Positions 7,998 to 16,353 of a stretch of DNA of 64,000 nucleotides are shown one piece after another. The position numbers and the translations under genes are program-made. Under the pieces are notes generated by a model, which saw only the letters and a program-made list of their open reading frames with translations, did not search any database and was not told the DNA's origin. The stretch covers positions 1 through 64,000 of the forward strand of contig CAZXIX010000007.1 of NCBI GenBank assembly GCA_964640855.1, written 5' to 3'. The stretch is from JAJDFU01 sp964640855 (GTDB lineage Bacteria > Bacteroidota > Bacteroidia > Chitinophagales > Saprospiraceae). Every line of letters begins with the position of its first letter. Within the stretch, counting starts at the first letter, position 1.

Positions 7998-8688
7998 AGG
8001 GCTGAAGAACCATTTCGGAAACGACGCCGGAATCCGGTTGTTGGCAAAGGAACCAGACGGCTTTTCCGGCTTCTTTCGCACTGACAAATTTGTCCCGGTT
8101 TACCCGCATATCGATCTCATCCCAAAACGGCGTATCAGTTCCCCCCAGATACAGATTGGTGATCCGGATCTCGGTTCTCCGGAGTTCTTCCCGGATGGAT
8201 TTCATCATACCGTTGAGTCCGTACTTGGATGCCGCATAAGCCGCAGCGCCGGCCATCGGGGTTTTGCCCAAAACACCGGGTAAATTGACGATCAGCCCTT
8301 CCTTGCGCTCTTTCATGGGAGGCAGGAAGAATTTGAGCACATGGAATGCACCTTTCAGATTCACATCAATGACCTTGCTGAAATCCTCCGGCTCCAGACT
8401 ATCCATGGATTTAATGATCCCGATCCCGGCAGCATTGATCAGAATATCGAAGGCTTCGACCTGTTTGTGCAGTCTTTCGGCGATTTTTCGCACTTGCTCG
8501 GCATCCGTTACATCCATGATGAAAGAATGATCTGCGGATACCCCCAACTCTTCAACCAACAGTTGGAGAGCCCCCGGGTCGCGACCCGTCAGGAATACTT
8601 CGACGCCGCTTTTGTGCAACAGGCGCGTTGTTTCCTGGCCAATACCGCCAGTGGCCCCCACAATAAGGGCTTTCTTATTTGATAACAT
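7978..8688 (-). CDS. short-chain dehydrogenase/reductase lacking the catalytic Ser
   Basis: 236 residues from the ATG at 8688; the longer open frame overlaps folE and has no SDR sequence. Rossmann motif GATGGIGQ (11-18), NAAG (86-89) and the YAASK active site (Y151, K155) are present. The Ser that normally sits 13 residues before Tyr is Gly138 (NLPGVLGK instead of N-x-S-S). Many SDRs need this Ser, so activity may be lost or altered. It starts 14 bases after folE, so both are probably cotranscribed. Pteridine-related SDRs (sepiapterin reductase type) often sit with folE, but nothing here proves that substrate. Confidence 0.85.
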   Translation of the reverse strand: MLSNKKALIVGATGGIGQETTRLLHKSGVEVFLTGRDPGALQLLVEELGVSADHSFIMDVTDAEQVRKIAERLHKQVEAFDILINAAGIGIIKSMDSLEPEDFSKVIDVNLKGAFHVLKFFLPPMKERKEGLIVNLPGVLGKTPMAGAAAYAASKYGLNGMMKSIREELRRTEIRITNLYLGGTDTPFWDEIDMRVNRDKFVSAKEAGKAVWFLCQQPDSGVVSEMVLQPFNHQAI

Positions 8689-8702
8689 AATGTAGAATGG
8701 TT

Positions 8703-9401
8703 TTATCGGATGGCCTGGAGGAATTCCTGTCGGACATTCTCGTTGAGAAAACGACCTCCAAAATCCGTGGTTATGGTCTTGCTGTGATCGTGCTCTACCC
8801 CCCGGGCTTCCACACACATGTGCCGTGCATCGATGTATACGGCAACATCCTCTGTCCGCAGAATCTTTCGGAGTTCGGCACCGATCTGTTTGGTCAGTCG
8901 TTCCTGTACCTGAGGCCGGCGAGCGAAATAATCAACCACCCGGTTCAGCTTGGAAAGACCGATGACGTGCTCTCCCGGAATATAGGCCACATGAGCGCGA
9001 CCGATTATGGGAAGAAAGTGGTGTTCACAGAAGGATTTGACGGTAATGTCTCTTTCGATGAGTAGTTGCCTGTAGTCGTACGTATTTTTGAAAAGGGAAA
9101 TTTTGGGACGTTGTTCGGGGTCCAGGCCTTTGAAGATCTCCGATACATACATTTTAGCTACACGCTGGGGCGTGCCTTTGAGGGAATCGTCATTAAGGTC
9201 CAGGCCGAGCAGGTCCATGATCGATTCGAAATGCTCGGCGATTTGTTCCATTTTTTCTTCCCGGGACAATTGCTGGGAAGCGGGTTTCATGGGGGTCTCC
9301 AGGGAAACAGCCGGCCTATCCAGGCGGATTACCTCTGACTCGGGAGACGGGCGATGCGGTTTCCCATTCAGGGTACCGTTTTGAGAATTACTAACTGTCA
9401 T
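8703..9401 (-). CDS. folE: GTP cyclohydrolase I
   Basis: Converts GTP to 7,8-dihydroneopterin triphosphate, the first step of folate/pterin synthesis. 232 residues, including about 45 residues of non-conserved N-terminal leader before the helical region. Zinc ligands and active site are visible: C125 and H128 in SFCEHHFLP, C196 in RHMCVEARG, plus the IGLSKLNRVV and GRAHVAYIP segments. ATG at 9401 is preceded by a long AT-rich intergenic region. Followed closely by the SDR gene. folP, a later folate enzyme, lies separately at 34703-35587. Confidence 0.95.
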   Translation of the reverse strand: MTVSNSQNGTLNGKPHRPSPESEVIRLDRPAVSLETPMKPASQQLSREEKMEQIAEHFESIMDLLGLDLNDDSLKGTPQRVAKMYVSEIFKGLDPEQRPKISLFKNTYDYRQLLIERDITVKSFCEHHFLPIIGRAHVAYIPGEHVIGLSKLNRVVDYFARRPQVQERLTKQIGAELRKILRTEDVAVYIDARHMCVEARGVEHDHSKTITTDFGGRFLNENVRQEFLQAIR

Positions 9402-9737
9402 TTGGTATTGGAAGTAGAAGTAGTTAATGTATTTGACGATTAATCAAACGCACAGAGGGAGCCATTGTTTAGGATGGCTTGTAGTTCCTGTCATTCAATA
9501 GTTAAGACATTAACTTACCGGACATTTTTTAAACCGGGCCGATCTTTAGGCCCCGATGGGATGGAATCAGCGGCATGACAAAACCGAAGATCCAACTCCT
9601 TACACAATGTGGAAAAATGTACCTAACTGCTGGTTTTCAGACAGTTTTGATGTGAAAACTTTTATAAAAAAATATTTATTAAATTGTTTATCAGTGCTTT
9701 AATTAATTTGTTTACAGCATGTCATGCGCCTCCATTG

Positions 9738-9769
9738 TTTGACACGAAAGGCTGAATTTATTACCTTTA
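9738..9769 (+). promoter_or_regulatory. Bacteroidota-type promoter before the RNA candidate
   Basis: TTTG at 9738-9741, a 20-base spacer, then TACCTTTA at 9762-9769 (consensus TAnnTTTG, last base differs). Transcription would begin near 9776. Confidence 0.55.
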
Positions 9770-9775
9770 TCAAGG

Positions 9776-10024
9776 TTCTTAAGAAAAGCGATTTCTTGTG
9801 AAGTTCATCAAAAGGTCATCCAATATCCCAAAATCGTCCCGCGGAGATACTCTGTCCCCGGGTGGATTGGCCTGTATGAAGGACCACCCTATCATTCAAT
9901 GATCCAGACGGTAGGCTTTGCTGACGCCTGCCCCAAGAATAGGAGCCAAGCGCTCTGCGAGTATTTTTTGTATCAGTAAGTTGGACAGGCTCCGCCGCAT
10001 CAATGTGGCGGAGTTTCTTTCTTT
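9776..10024 (+). ncRNA. candidate structured RNA or riboswitch-like leader before lpdA
   Basis: A transcript of about 250 bases is bounded by a promoter match and a strong terminator. Visible helices: CTGTCC 9852-9857 with GGACAG 9983-9988 closes the structure; inside it GGGTGG 9860-9865 with CCACCC 9884-9889, ATCAT 9891-9895 with ATGAT 9898-9902, GGTAGGC 9910-9916 with GCCTGCC 9926-9932, and a short GAGC/GCTC helix near 9943-9954. GCGGAG 9841-9846 can extend the closing helix by pairing with CTCCGC 9990-9995, which is also the 5' arm of the terminator. This is the geometry of a terminator/antiterminator switch, but it could equally be a stand-alone RNA. I do not recognise the family. Confidence 0.5.
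9990..10024 (+). terminator. strong intrinsic terminator
   Basis: A 10-base-pair stem (9990-9999 with 10004-10013, one G-T pair) closes a TCAA tetraloop and is followed by TTTCTTTCTTT. It ends the RNA candidate 78 bases before lpdA. Confidence 0.85.
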
Positions 10025-10048
10025 ACGGACCTTTCCACCCAACATTGG

Positions 10049-10056
10049 TATATTTG
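10049..10056 (+). promoter_or_regulatory. -7 element (TATATTTG) for lpdA
   Basis: A perfect TAnnTTTG match 46 bases before the lpdA ATG and downstream of the terminator. No TTTG is present at the ideal distance upstream, so strength is uncertain. It offers lpdA a promoter of its own. Confidence 0.4.
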
Positions 10057-10102
10057 AGGTCTTCTTTGAACCCAATTCTTTTCATCTTAATATTTTGAAC
10101 AA

Positions 10103-11504
10103 ATGAATTACGATCTTCTGGTTATCGGCAGTGGCCCCGGCGGATATGTAGCCGCCATCCGAGCTTCGCAGCTGGGTATGAAAGTAGGCGTTGTGGAGAG
10201 AGAGTCTGTCGGAGGCATCTGTCTGAACTGGGGTTGCATCCCGACCAAGGCCTTGCTGAAAAGCGCGCAGGTCTTTGAATATATCCAGCACGCAGCGGAT
10301 TACGGCATTTCTGTGAAAGACGCCTCCGTCGACTTCAAAAATATGATCCAGCGAAGCCGCGGTGTCGCTGACGGTATGAGCAAAGGAGTGAATTTCCTGT
10401 TTCGCAAAAACAAAATCGATCTGATCGAAGGTCACGGACGATTGCTCCGGGGCAAAAAAGTGGAAGTCACCAACGAAAAAGGAGAAAAGAAGGAATACTC
10501 GGCCGAGCACATCATTATTGCCACCGGAGGCCGGGCTAAAGCCCTGCCCAACCTACCCATTGACGGTGAAAAAGTCATCGAGTACCGCAAGGCCATGAGC
10601 CTCGAGAAACAGCCCAAGAAAATGGTAGTTGTCGGTGCGGGGGCTATCGGGACCGAATTTGCCTACTTTTACCACAGCATCGGCACCGAGGTGATCGTGG
10701 TGGAGTTTCTGGAACAAGGACTTGTCCCTCGGGAGGACGCCGACGTTTCCAAGGAACTGGGCAAAATCTACCGGAAAAAAGGAATCCAGGTCATGGCCAA
10801 CTCGGCTGTCGAATCGGTAGATACCTCCGGAAAGGGATGCAAAGTAAAGGTCAAAAAGCCGCAAAGACGATTCCGTCACCGAGATCGACTGCGACATCGT
10901 GCTCTCCGCCGCTGGGGTGACACCCAATACAGAGGATATCGGACTGGAAGCCCTGGGGATCTCCACCAACGGCCAGGGAATGATCGAAGTGGATGAGTTT
11001 TACCGCACTTCCGTAGATGGCATTTACGCCATCGGAGACATCGTAAAGGGCCCGGCCCTCGCCCACGTCGCCAGCGCCGAAGGGATCATATGCGTAGAGA
11101 AGATTGCGGGAGAAAATCCACAACCTTTGGATTACAACAACATCCCTTCCTGCACCTATTGCGTCCCGGAAGTCGCCTCCGTAGGCATGACGGAGGCTCA
11201 GGCTAAAGAAGCCGGCTACGAGATCAAAGTTGGCAAATTTCCTTTCACCGCCTCGGGAAAAGCCAGTGCGGCAGGCGATAAGAGCGGATTCGTCAAGGTC
11301 ATTTTCGACAGCAAGTACGGCGAATGGCTGGGCGCCCATATGGTAGGCCAGAACGTAACGGAAATTATCGCCGAAGTCGTAGCCGCTCGCAAACTGGAAA
11401 CGACCGGTCATGAGATCATCAAATCGGTCCACCCGCACCCGACCATGAGTGAAGCCATTATGGAAGCGGCGGCGGCAGCCTACGGGGAGGTGATCCACCT
11501 TTAA
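10103..11504 (+). CDS. lpdA: dihydrolipoamide dehydrogenase, frame broken once
   Basis: E3 subunit of 2-oxoacid dehydrogenase complexes; FAD-dependent oxidation of dihydrolipoamide with NAD+. FAD-binding GSGPGGYVAA is near the N-terminus, the redox disulfide is C40/C45 in GGICLNWGCIP, the NAD-binding GAGAIGTEFAYF follows, and the C-terminal HPHPTMSEA carries the catalytic His. The frame changes at the A5 run 10853-10857: upstream residues read to KVKVK, downstream the frame continues as SRKDDSVTEIDCDIVLSAAGVTPN. Removing one A restores one full-length protein of about 466 residues with nothing missing. Because the break is in a homopolymer near a scaffold gap, sequencing error is more likely than real inactivation. 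Confidence 0.88.
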
Positions 11505-11513
11505 AAGAGATAA

Positions 11514-11574
11514 GGAAGTGTCTGAAAAAAGCACCCTTTGGNNNNNNNNNNTTTCCAGGCACACCCTAACTTCC
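11514..11574. repeat. imperfect inverted repeats flanking the assembly gap
   Basis: The left flank GGAAGTGTCTGAAAA begins at 11514. The right flank (11552-11574), read on the minus strand, begins GGAAGT and contains GTGCCTGGAAA, matching left GTGTCTGAAAA at 9 of 11 positions. Inverted ends facing a gap are what a collapsed insertion sequence would leave, but a simple hairpin cannot be excluded. Confidence 0.4.
11542..11551. other. assembly gap (10 Ns)
   Basis: Ten undetermined bases 37 bases after the lpdA stop. The true length of the missing sequence is unknown. Confidence 0.99.
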
Positions 11575-11581
11575 ACAAATG

Positions 11582-11624
11582 AAAAAAGGGGAATCCGTCG
11601 CGTCGGCTTCCCCTTTTCTTTTTT
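11582..11624. terminator. bidirectional terminator
   Basis: AAAAGGGGAA (11584-11593) pairs with TTCCCCTTTT (11608-11617), with an inner CCG/CGG helix. A T run follows on the plus strand (11619-11624) and an A run precedes it (11582-11587), so it works in both directions between lpdA and the convergent hlyD-type gene. Confidence 0.85.
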
Positions 11625-11642
11625 CCGAAAGACGGGTCGCTC

Positions 11643-12941
11643 TTAATCCAATCCCAGGGCCGGATCTTTGCCCGGATCGAAGATCATTTCCACGAACTTC
11701 CTATCCTGGGTGATCACCTGAGCCTTGCCATTTAAAATCCCGAGCTGATCGATGACATTTCCGCGATTGGTTATCAATCCGTTCGGGAAGTCAACCGTGA
11801 TCACAATGTTGTCCTCGTTGGGAACACTTCCCTTTCCCTCCACTTCGCCGATAACGGCCCCAAATTCATTAACTGGAAAGCTGGCCAACTTGACCACCAC
11901 TTTCTGCCCGGGTTCCACTTTGGCAGCTCCTTTCAAATCGATTTTCATCCGGCCCCGGGTAGCCTTCATCACCATAGGCCAGATAACCATCAACTCCGTT
12001 TGGTCGGGGATATATTGCTGGGCCCGCAGGTTGCCCAGGGAGAAAAGGACCACCCCATCGATGGGTGAGGTCAGCAGGAATTCCTTTTTCCAGTTTTTCA
12101 CATGATCCCTAAGTTTCAGGAAACTTTCTTCCAGGCGAGAATAGGCTGCATCGGTGGATTCCTGGTTTTCTACCTCCAGATTATCGATCTGACGCTGGAT
12201 TTTTTGGATTTCAAATTCCCGGGCCCGTATACTCGATTCCAGGCCCTGCATTTCGCGATTCAGGGCATAAATCTCTTCCTCATTGCGACGAACGGTTCCG
12301 AAATCGATCTCCTTTCGTTCCAACAGATGCTTATTTCGGGCCAATCGCTGGTTGACCAGGTCCAACTGGTTTTCAAGATTGACTTTACGCGACCTGTCGG
12401 AGGTCAAAAGCTGTTGAGTTTGCCGAAGCTGGCTGCGGAGTTCCTGCTCAGAAGGCTTTTTGAGCCTCCTGTTCCGCTGTTTCCGAAGGTCAGCCTGTTT
12501 TTCAGAGAAATCGTAAAGGGAAGACTCCACACTCCCCAACATCATATCGCGGGGAGGATCCAGACGCAAAAGTTCCTCGGTATTCAAATCCCGGACCCCG
12601 GAGAGAAGCTCTTCCAGGTGCAGGACATCGATGAAGTTGGCCTGGTCCTCAAAAACGACCAATAAATCGCCTTTTTTCACCGTATCCTCATTATTGACCA
12701 AAACCTGGTCGATGTAGTTGTTTCGTTGGGAAAACAGCCTGCTCTCCGGATCGGTAGAATAGATCGTGATCTCTCCCTTCACTACATCCGGATACTCTAC
12801 CATGACTGAGATGCAAGCCAGACTTACGACAACCAGCAAAGCCAGCATGGATCCGTAGCGGACCAGCCAGGAGGGAGGAGACCCCAACACTTCCTGCACC
12901 TCACTACTTCGATTAATTATATTCAATTCTTCCTGTTCCAT
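11643..12941 (-). CDS. HlyD-family membrane fusion protein
   Basis: 432 residues. Short cytoplasmic N-terminus, one transmembrane helix (about 28-48), a first lipoyl half (YSTDPESRLFSQRNNYIDQVLV, with VKKGDLLVVFE), a long helical hairpin (about 150-290, rich in Glu/Arg/Gln heptads), the second lipoyl half (LTSPIDGVVLFS) and a beta-barrel region. This is the periplasmic adaptor of a type I exporter. It begins 6 bases after the ABC exporter stop, so the pair is an operon. No TolC-like outer-membrane channel is encoded nearby. Confidence 0.9.
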   Translation of the reverse strand: MEQEELNIINRSSEVQEVLGSPPSWLVRYGSMLALLVVVSLACISVMVEYPDVVKGEITIYSTDPESRLFSQRNNYIDQVLVNNEDTVKKGDLLVVFEDQANFIDVLHLEELLSGVRDLNTEELLRLDPPRDMMLGSVESSLYDFSEKQADLRKQRNRRLKKPSEQELRSQLRQTQQLLTSDRSRKVNLENQLDLVNQRLARNKHLLERKEIDFGTVRRNEEEIYALNREMQGLESSIRAREFEIQKIQRQIDNLEVENQESTDAAYSRLEESFLKLRDHVKNWKKEFLLTSPIDGVVLFSLGNLRAQQYIPDQTELMVIWPMVMKATRGRMKIDLKGAAKVEPGQKVVVKLASFPVNEFGAVIGEVEGKGSVPNEDNIVITVDFPNGLITNRGNVIDQLGILNGKAQVITQDRKFVEMIFDPGKDPALGLD

Positions 12942-12947
12942 GGTGGT

Positions 12948-15140
12948 TTATCCTCCCAGTTCGATCTGATTTTTCACCAATTGGTAATAAGCCCCTTGCA
13001 CGTAACTGAGCTCTTGATGCGTACCCTGCTCAACCAACTCGCCGTCTTCCAGCACGATGATGTTGTCCGCTTCAATGATCGTGCTCATCCGGTGTGCTAC
13101 GATAACCTTGGTCGCCGACCGGAAAATATCTTCCAGGTTTTCCATGATGAGCATTTCGTTGTAGGGATCCAGAGCCATGGTGGCCTCATCCAGAAACAGG
13201 TATTCCGGATCCTTATAAACCATTCGGGCGATCAGGAGTCTTTGTTTTTGCCCTTCTGACAAGCCCTGCCCTTCCCGGCCAACCACGGTATTGTACCCCA
13301 GCGGAAGGGCCTCCACAAAAGATTGGATGTTGGCAGCCTTTACAGCCCGCAAGAGTTTCTTTTGGTCAATGATCTCATCCCCCAGAGCAATATTGCGGGC
13401 AATGGTATCCTGAAAAATATAGCCGTCCTGCAGAACCCCGCCGCACTTGCTCCTCCACAGACGGTTATCGATGTTTTGCAGGCTAATATCTCCCAGGCGA
13501 ACAACCCCTTCGGTGGGCTGGTAAAGGTTCATCAGAAGTTTGATCAGGGTGGTCTTTCCACTCCCGCTGGTCCCCACCACAGCGGTTGTCTTTCCTTTTG
13601 GAATCCGCAGGGAAACGTTTTTCAGGACCTTCTTGGAGCCGGGCCCGTGGTATTGAAAGGTGACTTTTTCCAAAACCAGATCCGCCCTTTCCGGCAACAG
13701 GGTGACCGCCTGATGGGCCAGATCCTCCTGGTTTTCGCGCAGGTGGATCTCGTTCATTCTTTCAAGACTGAGCCGGGCTTCCTGGAAAGAGCGCAGGAAT
13801 TCCACGATCCGATTGATGGGGGCTTGTTGGGTCCCGACGATGTACATGATGGCTACCATCATCCCCAGGGTCATCTCCCCGTCAATGACCAGGTTGGCCG
13901 CTACGGCGATGATGAGCAGGTTCTTGCCTTCGTTGAAAAAGGCGGAACCCGTTCGCTGCAATTGCTCCAACTGTCGGGTTTCCAAACCGATCCGAAACAG
14001 TTTGGCCTGAATGCGCTCCCAAGCCCAGCGCTTCTGCTTTTCTGCGTTGTGCAATTTGATGTCCCGCATCCCATTGATCAATTCCATCAGGGAGCCCTGG
14101 TTCTGGGTCAACTGGTCAAATTGCTGGTAATCCGACTTTCGCCGCCATCGCCCTACCAGGGCGACCCAGGCTACGGCAGCCAGGGTACCGGCCAGGAATA
14201 TGGTCAGTATGATCGGGCTCCAGATGGCCAGAATGGCAACAAATGCAAAAAAGGTCAGAAAGGAGAAAACCGACATGAGCGAAGTAGAGGTCAGAAAACG
14301 CTGAACTCGCTCGTTATCTGCTATGCGCTGAAGTAAATCGCCGGTGAGCCGGGTCTCGAAAAAACGCAATGGCATTTTGGTAAGCTGGATTAAAAAGTCT
14401 GACACCAGATTGATATTGACCCGGGCGCCCACATGCAGCAGGATCCAGCTTCGAAACAACTCCACCCCCAGCTGACTGATCAACAAAACCCCCAGGGCCA
14501 AAGTCGCTATCACGATGAAGTTGACATCCACCCGGTTGATGCCTACGTCTATAATGGCTTTCAACAGGAAGGGAACCAACAATTGGATGAGCATGCCAAG
14601 CACCAGACCTACCCCCAACTGCATCATCAGTTGGCGATTGCGAGTGAAGTAAGGCAACAGGTAGCGAATGCGGGACCGGTCTACCGTCTCTCCTTCCCGG
14701 GCAAAAAACTCCGGAGTGGTTTGCAGCAACAGCAAGACGCCTACCTGGACGCCACCTTCCTCCTCTTCCGCCCAATGGTTGAGAAACTCTTGTACGTTGA
14801 GCTTGCGTTTACCTTTAGCCGGGTCTGCCACCAGGATCGTATCTCCTTTGACCCCGTAAACCACCACGAAGTGATCTTCGTCCCAATGAGCGATACAAGG
14901 CAAAGGCAGATCGGAGATCAGACGGTTGACCGATACCCGGACGGCCAGGGTCTGCAAGCCGATCTTCTCGGCCGCTTCGCTGATACTGAGCAGATCAACG
15001 CCCTGTTTTCCGATATAGGTTATCTCTCTCAGGTAGTCCAGAGAGTAATTCCGGCCAAAATGGCGAGCCACCATGCGTAGGCAAGTGGCTCCGCAATCCA
15101 TACTGTCTAGTTGTTGGTATATGGGAAAACTATTCCGCAT
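12948..15140 (-). CDS. peptidase C39-containing ABC exporter
   Basis: About 730 residues from the ATG at 15140, which gives MRNSFPIYQQLDSMDCGATC like other family members; an ATG at 15173 adds 11 residues. The N-terminal C39 peptidase has C16 (DCGATC), H90 (DHFVVVYGV) and D106 (DPAKG), so it should be active and cut double-glycine leaders. It is followed by a six-helix transmembrane domain and an ABC ATPase with GTSGSGKTT, LSEGQKQRL and YLFLDEAT motifs. With the HlyD adaptor it forms an exporter that matures its peptide substrate. I found no double-glycine precursor gene in the short flanks. Confidence 0.95.
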   Translation of the reverse strand: MRNSFPIYQQLDSMDCGATCLRMVARHFGRNYSLDYLREITYIGKQGVDLLSISEAAEKIGLQTLAVRVSVNRLISDLPLPCIAHWDEDHFVVVYGVKGDTILVADPAKGKRKLNVQEFLNHWAEEEEGGVQVGVLLLLQTTPEFFAREGETVDRSRIRYLLPYFTRNRQLMMQLGVGLVLGMLIQLLVPFLLKAIIDVGINRVDVNFIVIATLALGVLLISQLGVELFRSWILLHVGARVNINLVSDFLIQLTKMPLRFFETRLTGDLLQRIADNERVQRFLTSTSLMSVFSFLTFFAFVAILAIWSPIILTIFLAGTLAAVAWVALVGRWRRKSDYQQFDQLTQNQGSLMELINGMRDIKLHNAEKQKRWAWERIQAKLFRIGLETRQLEQLQRTGSAFFNEGKNLLIIAVAANLVIDGEMTLGMMVAIMYIVGTQQAPINRIVEFLRSFQEARLSLERMNEIHLRENQEDLAHQAVTLLPERADLVLEKVTFQYHGPGSKKVLKNVSLRIPKGKTTAVVGTSGSGKTTLIKLLMNLYQPTEGVVRLGDISLQNIDNRLWRSKCGGVLQDGYIFQDTIARNIALGDEIIDQKKLLRAVKAANIQSFVEALPLGYNTVVGREGQGLSEGQKQRLLIARMVYKDPEYLFLDEATMALDPYNEMLIMENLEDIFRSATKVIVAHRMSTIIEADNIIVLEDGELVEQGTHQELSYVQGAYYQLVKNQIELGG

Positions 15141-15181
15141 TCCGTTTTTTACTGCCAAAGGACTTGGCTGCATATATCTTT

Positions 15182-15189
15182 CAAAAATA
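15182..15189 (-). promoter_or_regulatory. -7 element for the C39 exporter operon
   Basis: TATTTTTG on the minus strand fits TAnnTTTG and lies about 40 bases before the preferred start at 15140. No TTTG lies at the ideal upstream distance. Its position supports the 15140 start, because the 15173 start would leave almost no leader. Confidence 0.35.
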
Positions 15190-15255
15190 TCTTTTTTTGT
15201 CCAAAAGAGGAACTATAACCGCTAACCACCCCGCTAATTGGCGGATTCGCAAGCC

Positions 15256-16107
15256 CTATTCCTCCTCCCTATTCGGTTTTCGGATCCGTTCGAACCAATT
15301 TCCGGCGTAGGCCAGGACTTCAATTTTGTTGGGCTCGTGGTGGATTTCGTGATACAGGCCAGGCCAGGATCTGAACTCGACGCACTCATTCTGATCGGCA
15401 AATTGACGGCTGGCTTCCATCGAGGTAATCCGGTCGCCATCTCCGTGCATGATCAAGACCGGTACGGGGGCTCTGCCCGTCCGGGCCATCAGTTCTTCCC
15501 CTCCATCCATTATGCCCAGGACTGCCGAGGGCGTAATCCGCGAATGCACCAAAGGATCCAACTCATAGGCAGCTACCACCTCGGGGTCCGTACAAAGATA
15601 TTTGGTTTCCAAACCAGAGGCTTGTTGCAAGGAGGGCCAAATGTTTCGCATGAATTTTCCCAACCGGATCTTCCATGCAGGGGGATCGAAAGCCAGGCGC
15701 AACCAGGGAGCAGTGGCTATCACTCCGGTGACCGTATCCGGTGGGCGATGATATACATACCGTAAAACCAGCATGCCCCCCTGGCTGTGCCCGTAAAGCA
15801 AAATGGGTTTGTCGACGTACAAGTTCTTTGCTCGCTGAACCAAATGATCGATCTCCTCCAGGTATTGATCGATGGATCCTACATGCCCGCGCAGCCCCTG
15901 GGACCGGCCGTGCCCCAGTCGATCGTTGGCCAGTACGGCAGCCTGGTGCTCGTGCTGAAAAAAGTCGACCAAGGAAACATAGCGACCAGCATGTTCGCCA
16001 AAGCCATGTTGGAGAACAACTACCATCTCAGGCTCAGTCTTCGGCCAATGGTAGACTTCGATCTGCTTTCGCGATTTGGTTGTCCAGTAAAAGGATTCTG
16101 GTTTCAT
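15256..16107 (-). CDS. alpha/beta hydrolase, monoacylglycerol lipase-like
   Basis: 283 residues from ATG 16107 (MKPESFYW); an ATG ten codons upstream is also possible. The fold shows the oxyanion HGFGEHAGRY, the nucleophile elbow GHSQGG, the acid Asp in MHGDGDRI and the catalytic His in YHEIHHEP, the arrangement of the Hydrolase_4 / monoacylglycerol lipase group. Substrate is probably a lysophospholipid or monoacylglycerol; that is inferred from family. No signal peptide, so cytoplasmic. It lies upstream of the C39 exporter on the same strand with about 115 bases between them. Confidence 0.85.
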   Translation of the reverse strand: MKPESFYWTTKSRKQIEVYHWPKTEPEMVVVLQHGFGEHAGRYVSLVDFFQHEHQAAVLANDRLGHGRSQGLRGHVGSIDQYLEEIDHLVQRAKNLYVDKPILLYGHSQGGMLVLRYVYHRPPDTVTGVIATAPWLRLAFDPPAWKIRLGKFMRNIWPSLQQASGLETKYLCTDPEVVAAYELDPLVHSRITPSAVLGIMDGGEELMARTGRAPVPVLIMHGDGDRITSMEASRQFADQNECVEFRSWPGLYHEIHHEPNKIEVLAYAGNWFERIRKPNREEE

Positions 16108-16163
16108 ACCCCATAAGGAAATCAGAAATCTAAGCAAAATGGCTCTATTCGAGAAAAGGAACG

Positions 16164-16196
16164 AAAAAACCCTGCCGGCAAAAGAAGCAGACAGGG
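16164..16196 (-). terminator. intrinsic terminator (minus strand)
   Basis: On the minus strand CCCTGTCTGC pairs with the GC-rich arm ending GGCAGGG (one mismatch), followed by TTTTTT at 16169-16164. It lies downstream of the glucosaminidase and upstream of the hydrolase. Confidence 0.7.
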
Positions 16197-16353
16197 CCTT
16201 AAAAGAGCAACAAATAGTAAAATCAGATCCTATGGAGAGTCAAATGGCAAGGTTTTCAGATCCGTCTTCCCGGTGATTGATTGTCGCATCCCGCTTAGTA
16301 ATGGGATGAGCCCATCGGAAGGAACATCTCCGGAAGATGGTTTGCCCTCCACC

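Larger units (their letters stand above)
9402..10102. other. 700-base divergent intergenic region with an RNA element
   Basis: Between folE (minus) and lpdA (plus). No coding region is credible. The AT-rich part 9480-9720 shows nothing I can name. From 9738 there is a good promoter, then a segment with several mutually consistent hairpins, an intrinsic terminator ending at 10024, and a second promoter -10/-7-like element right before lpdA. These are listed separately. Confidence 0.6.

Noticed and set aside
9841..9989. SAM-I riboswitch
   Set aside because: The segment TTGGCCTGTATGAAGG recalls part of the S-box core, but the GGCAACC strand, kink-turn and P4 are absent and the downstream gene is not in sulfur metabolism.
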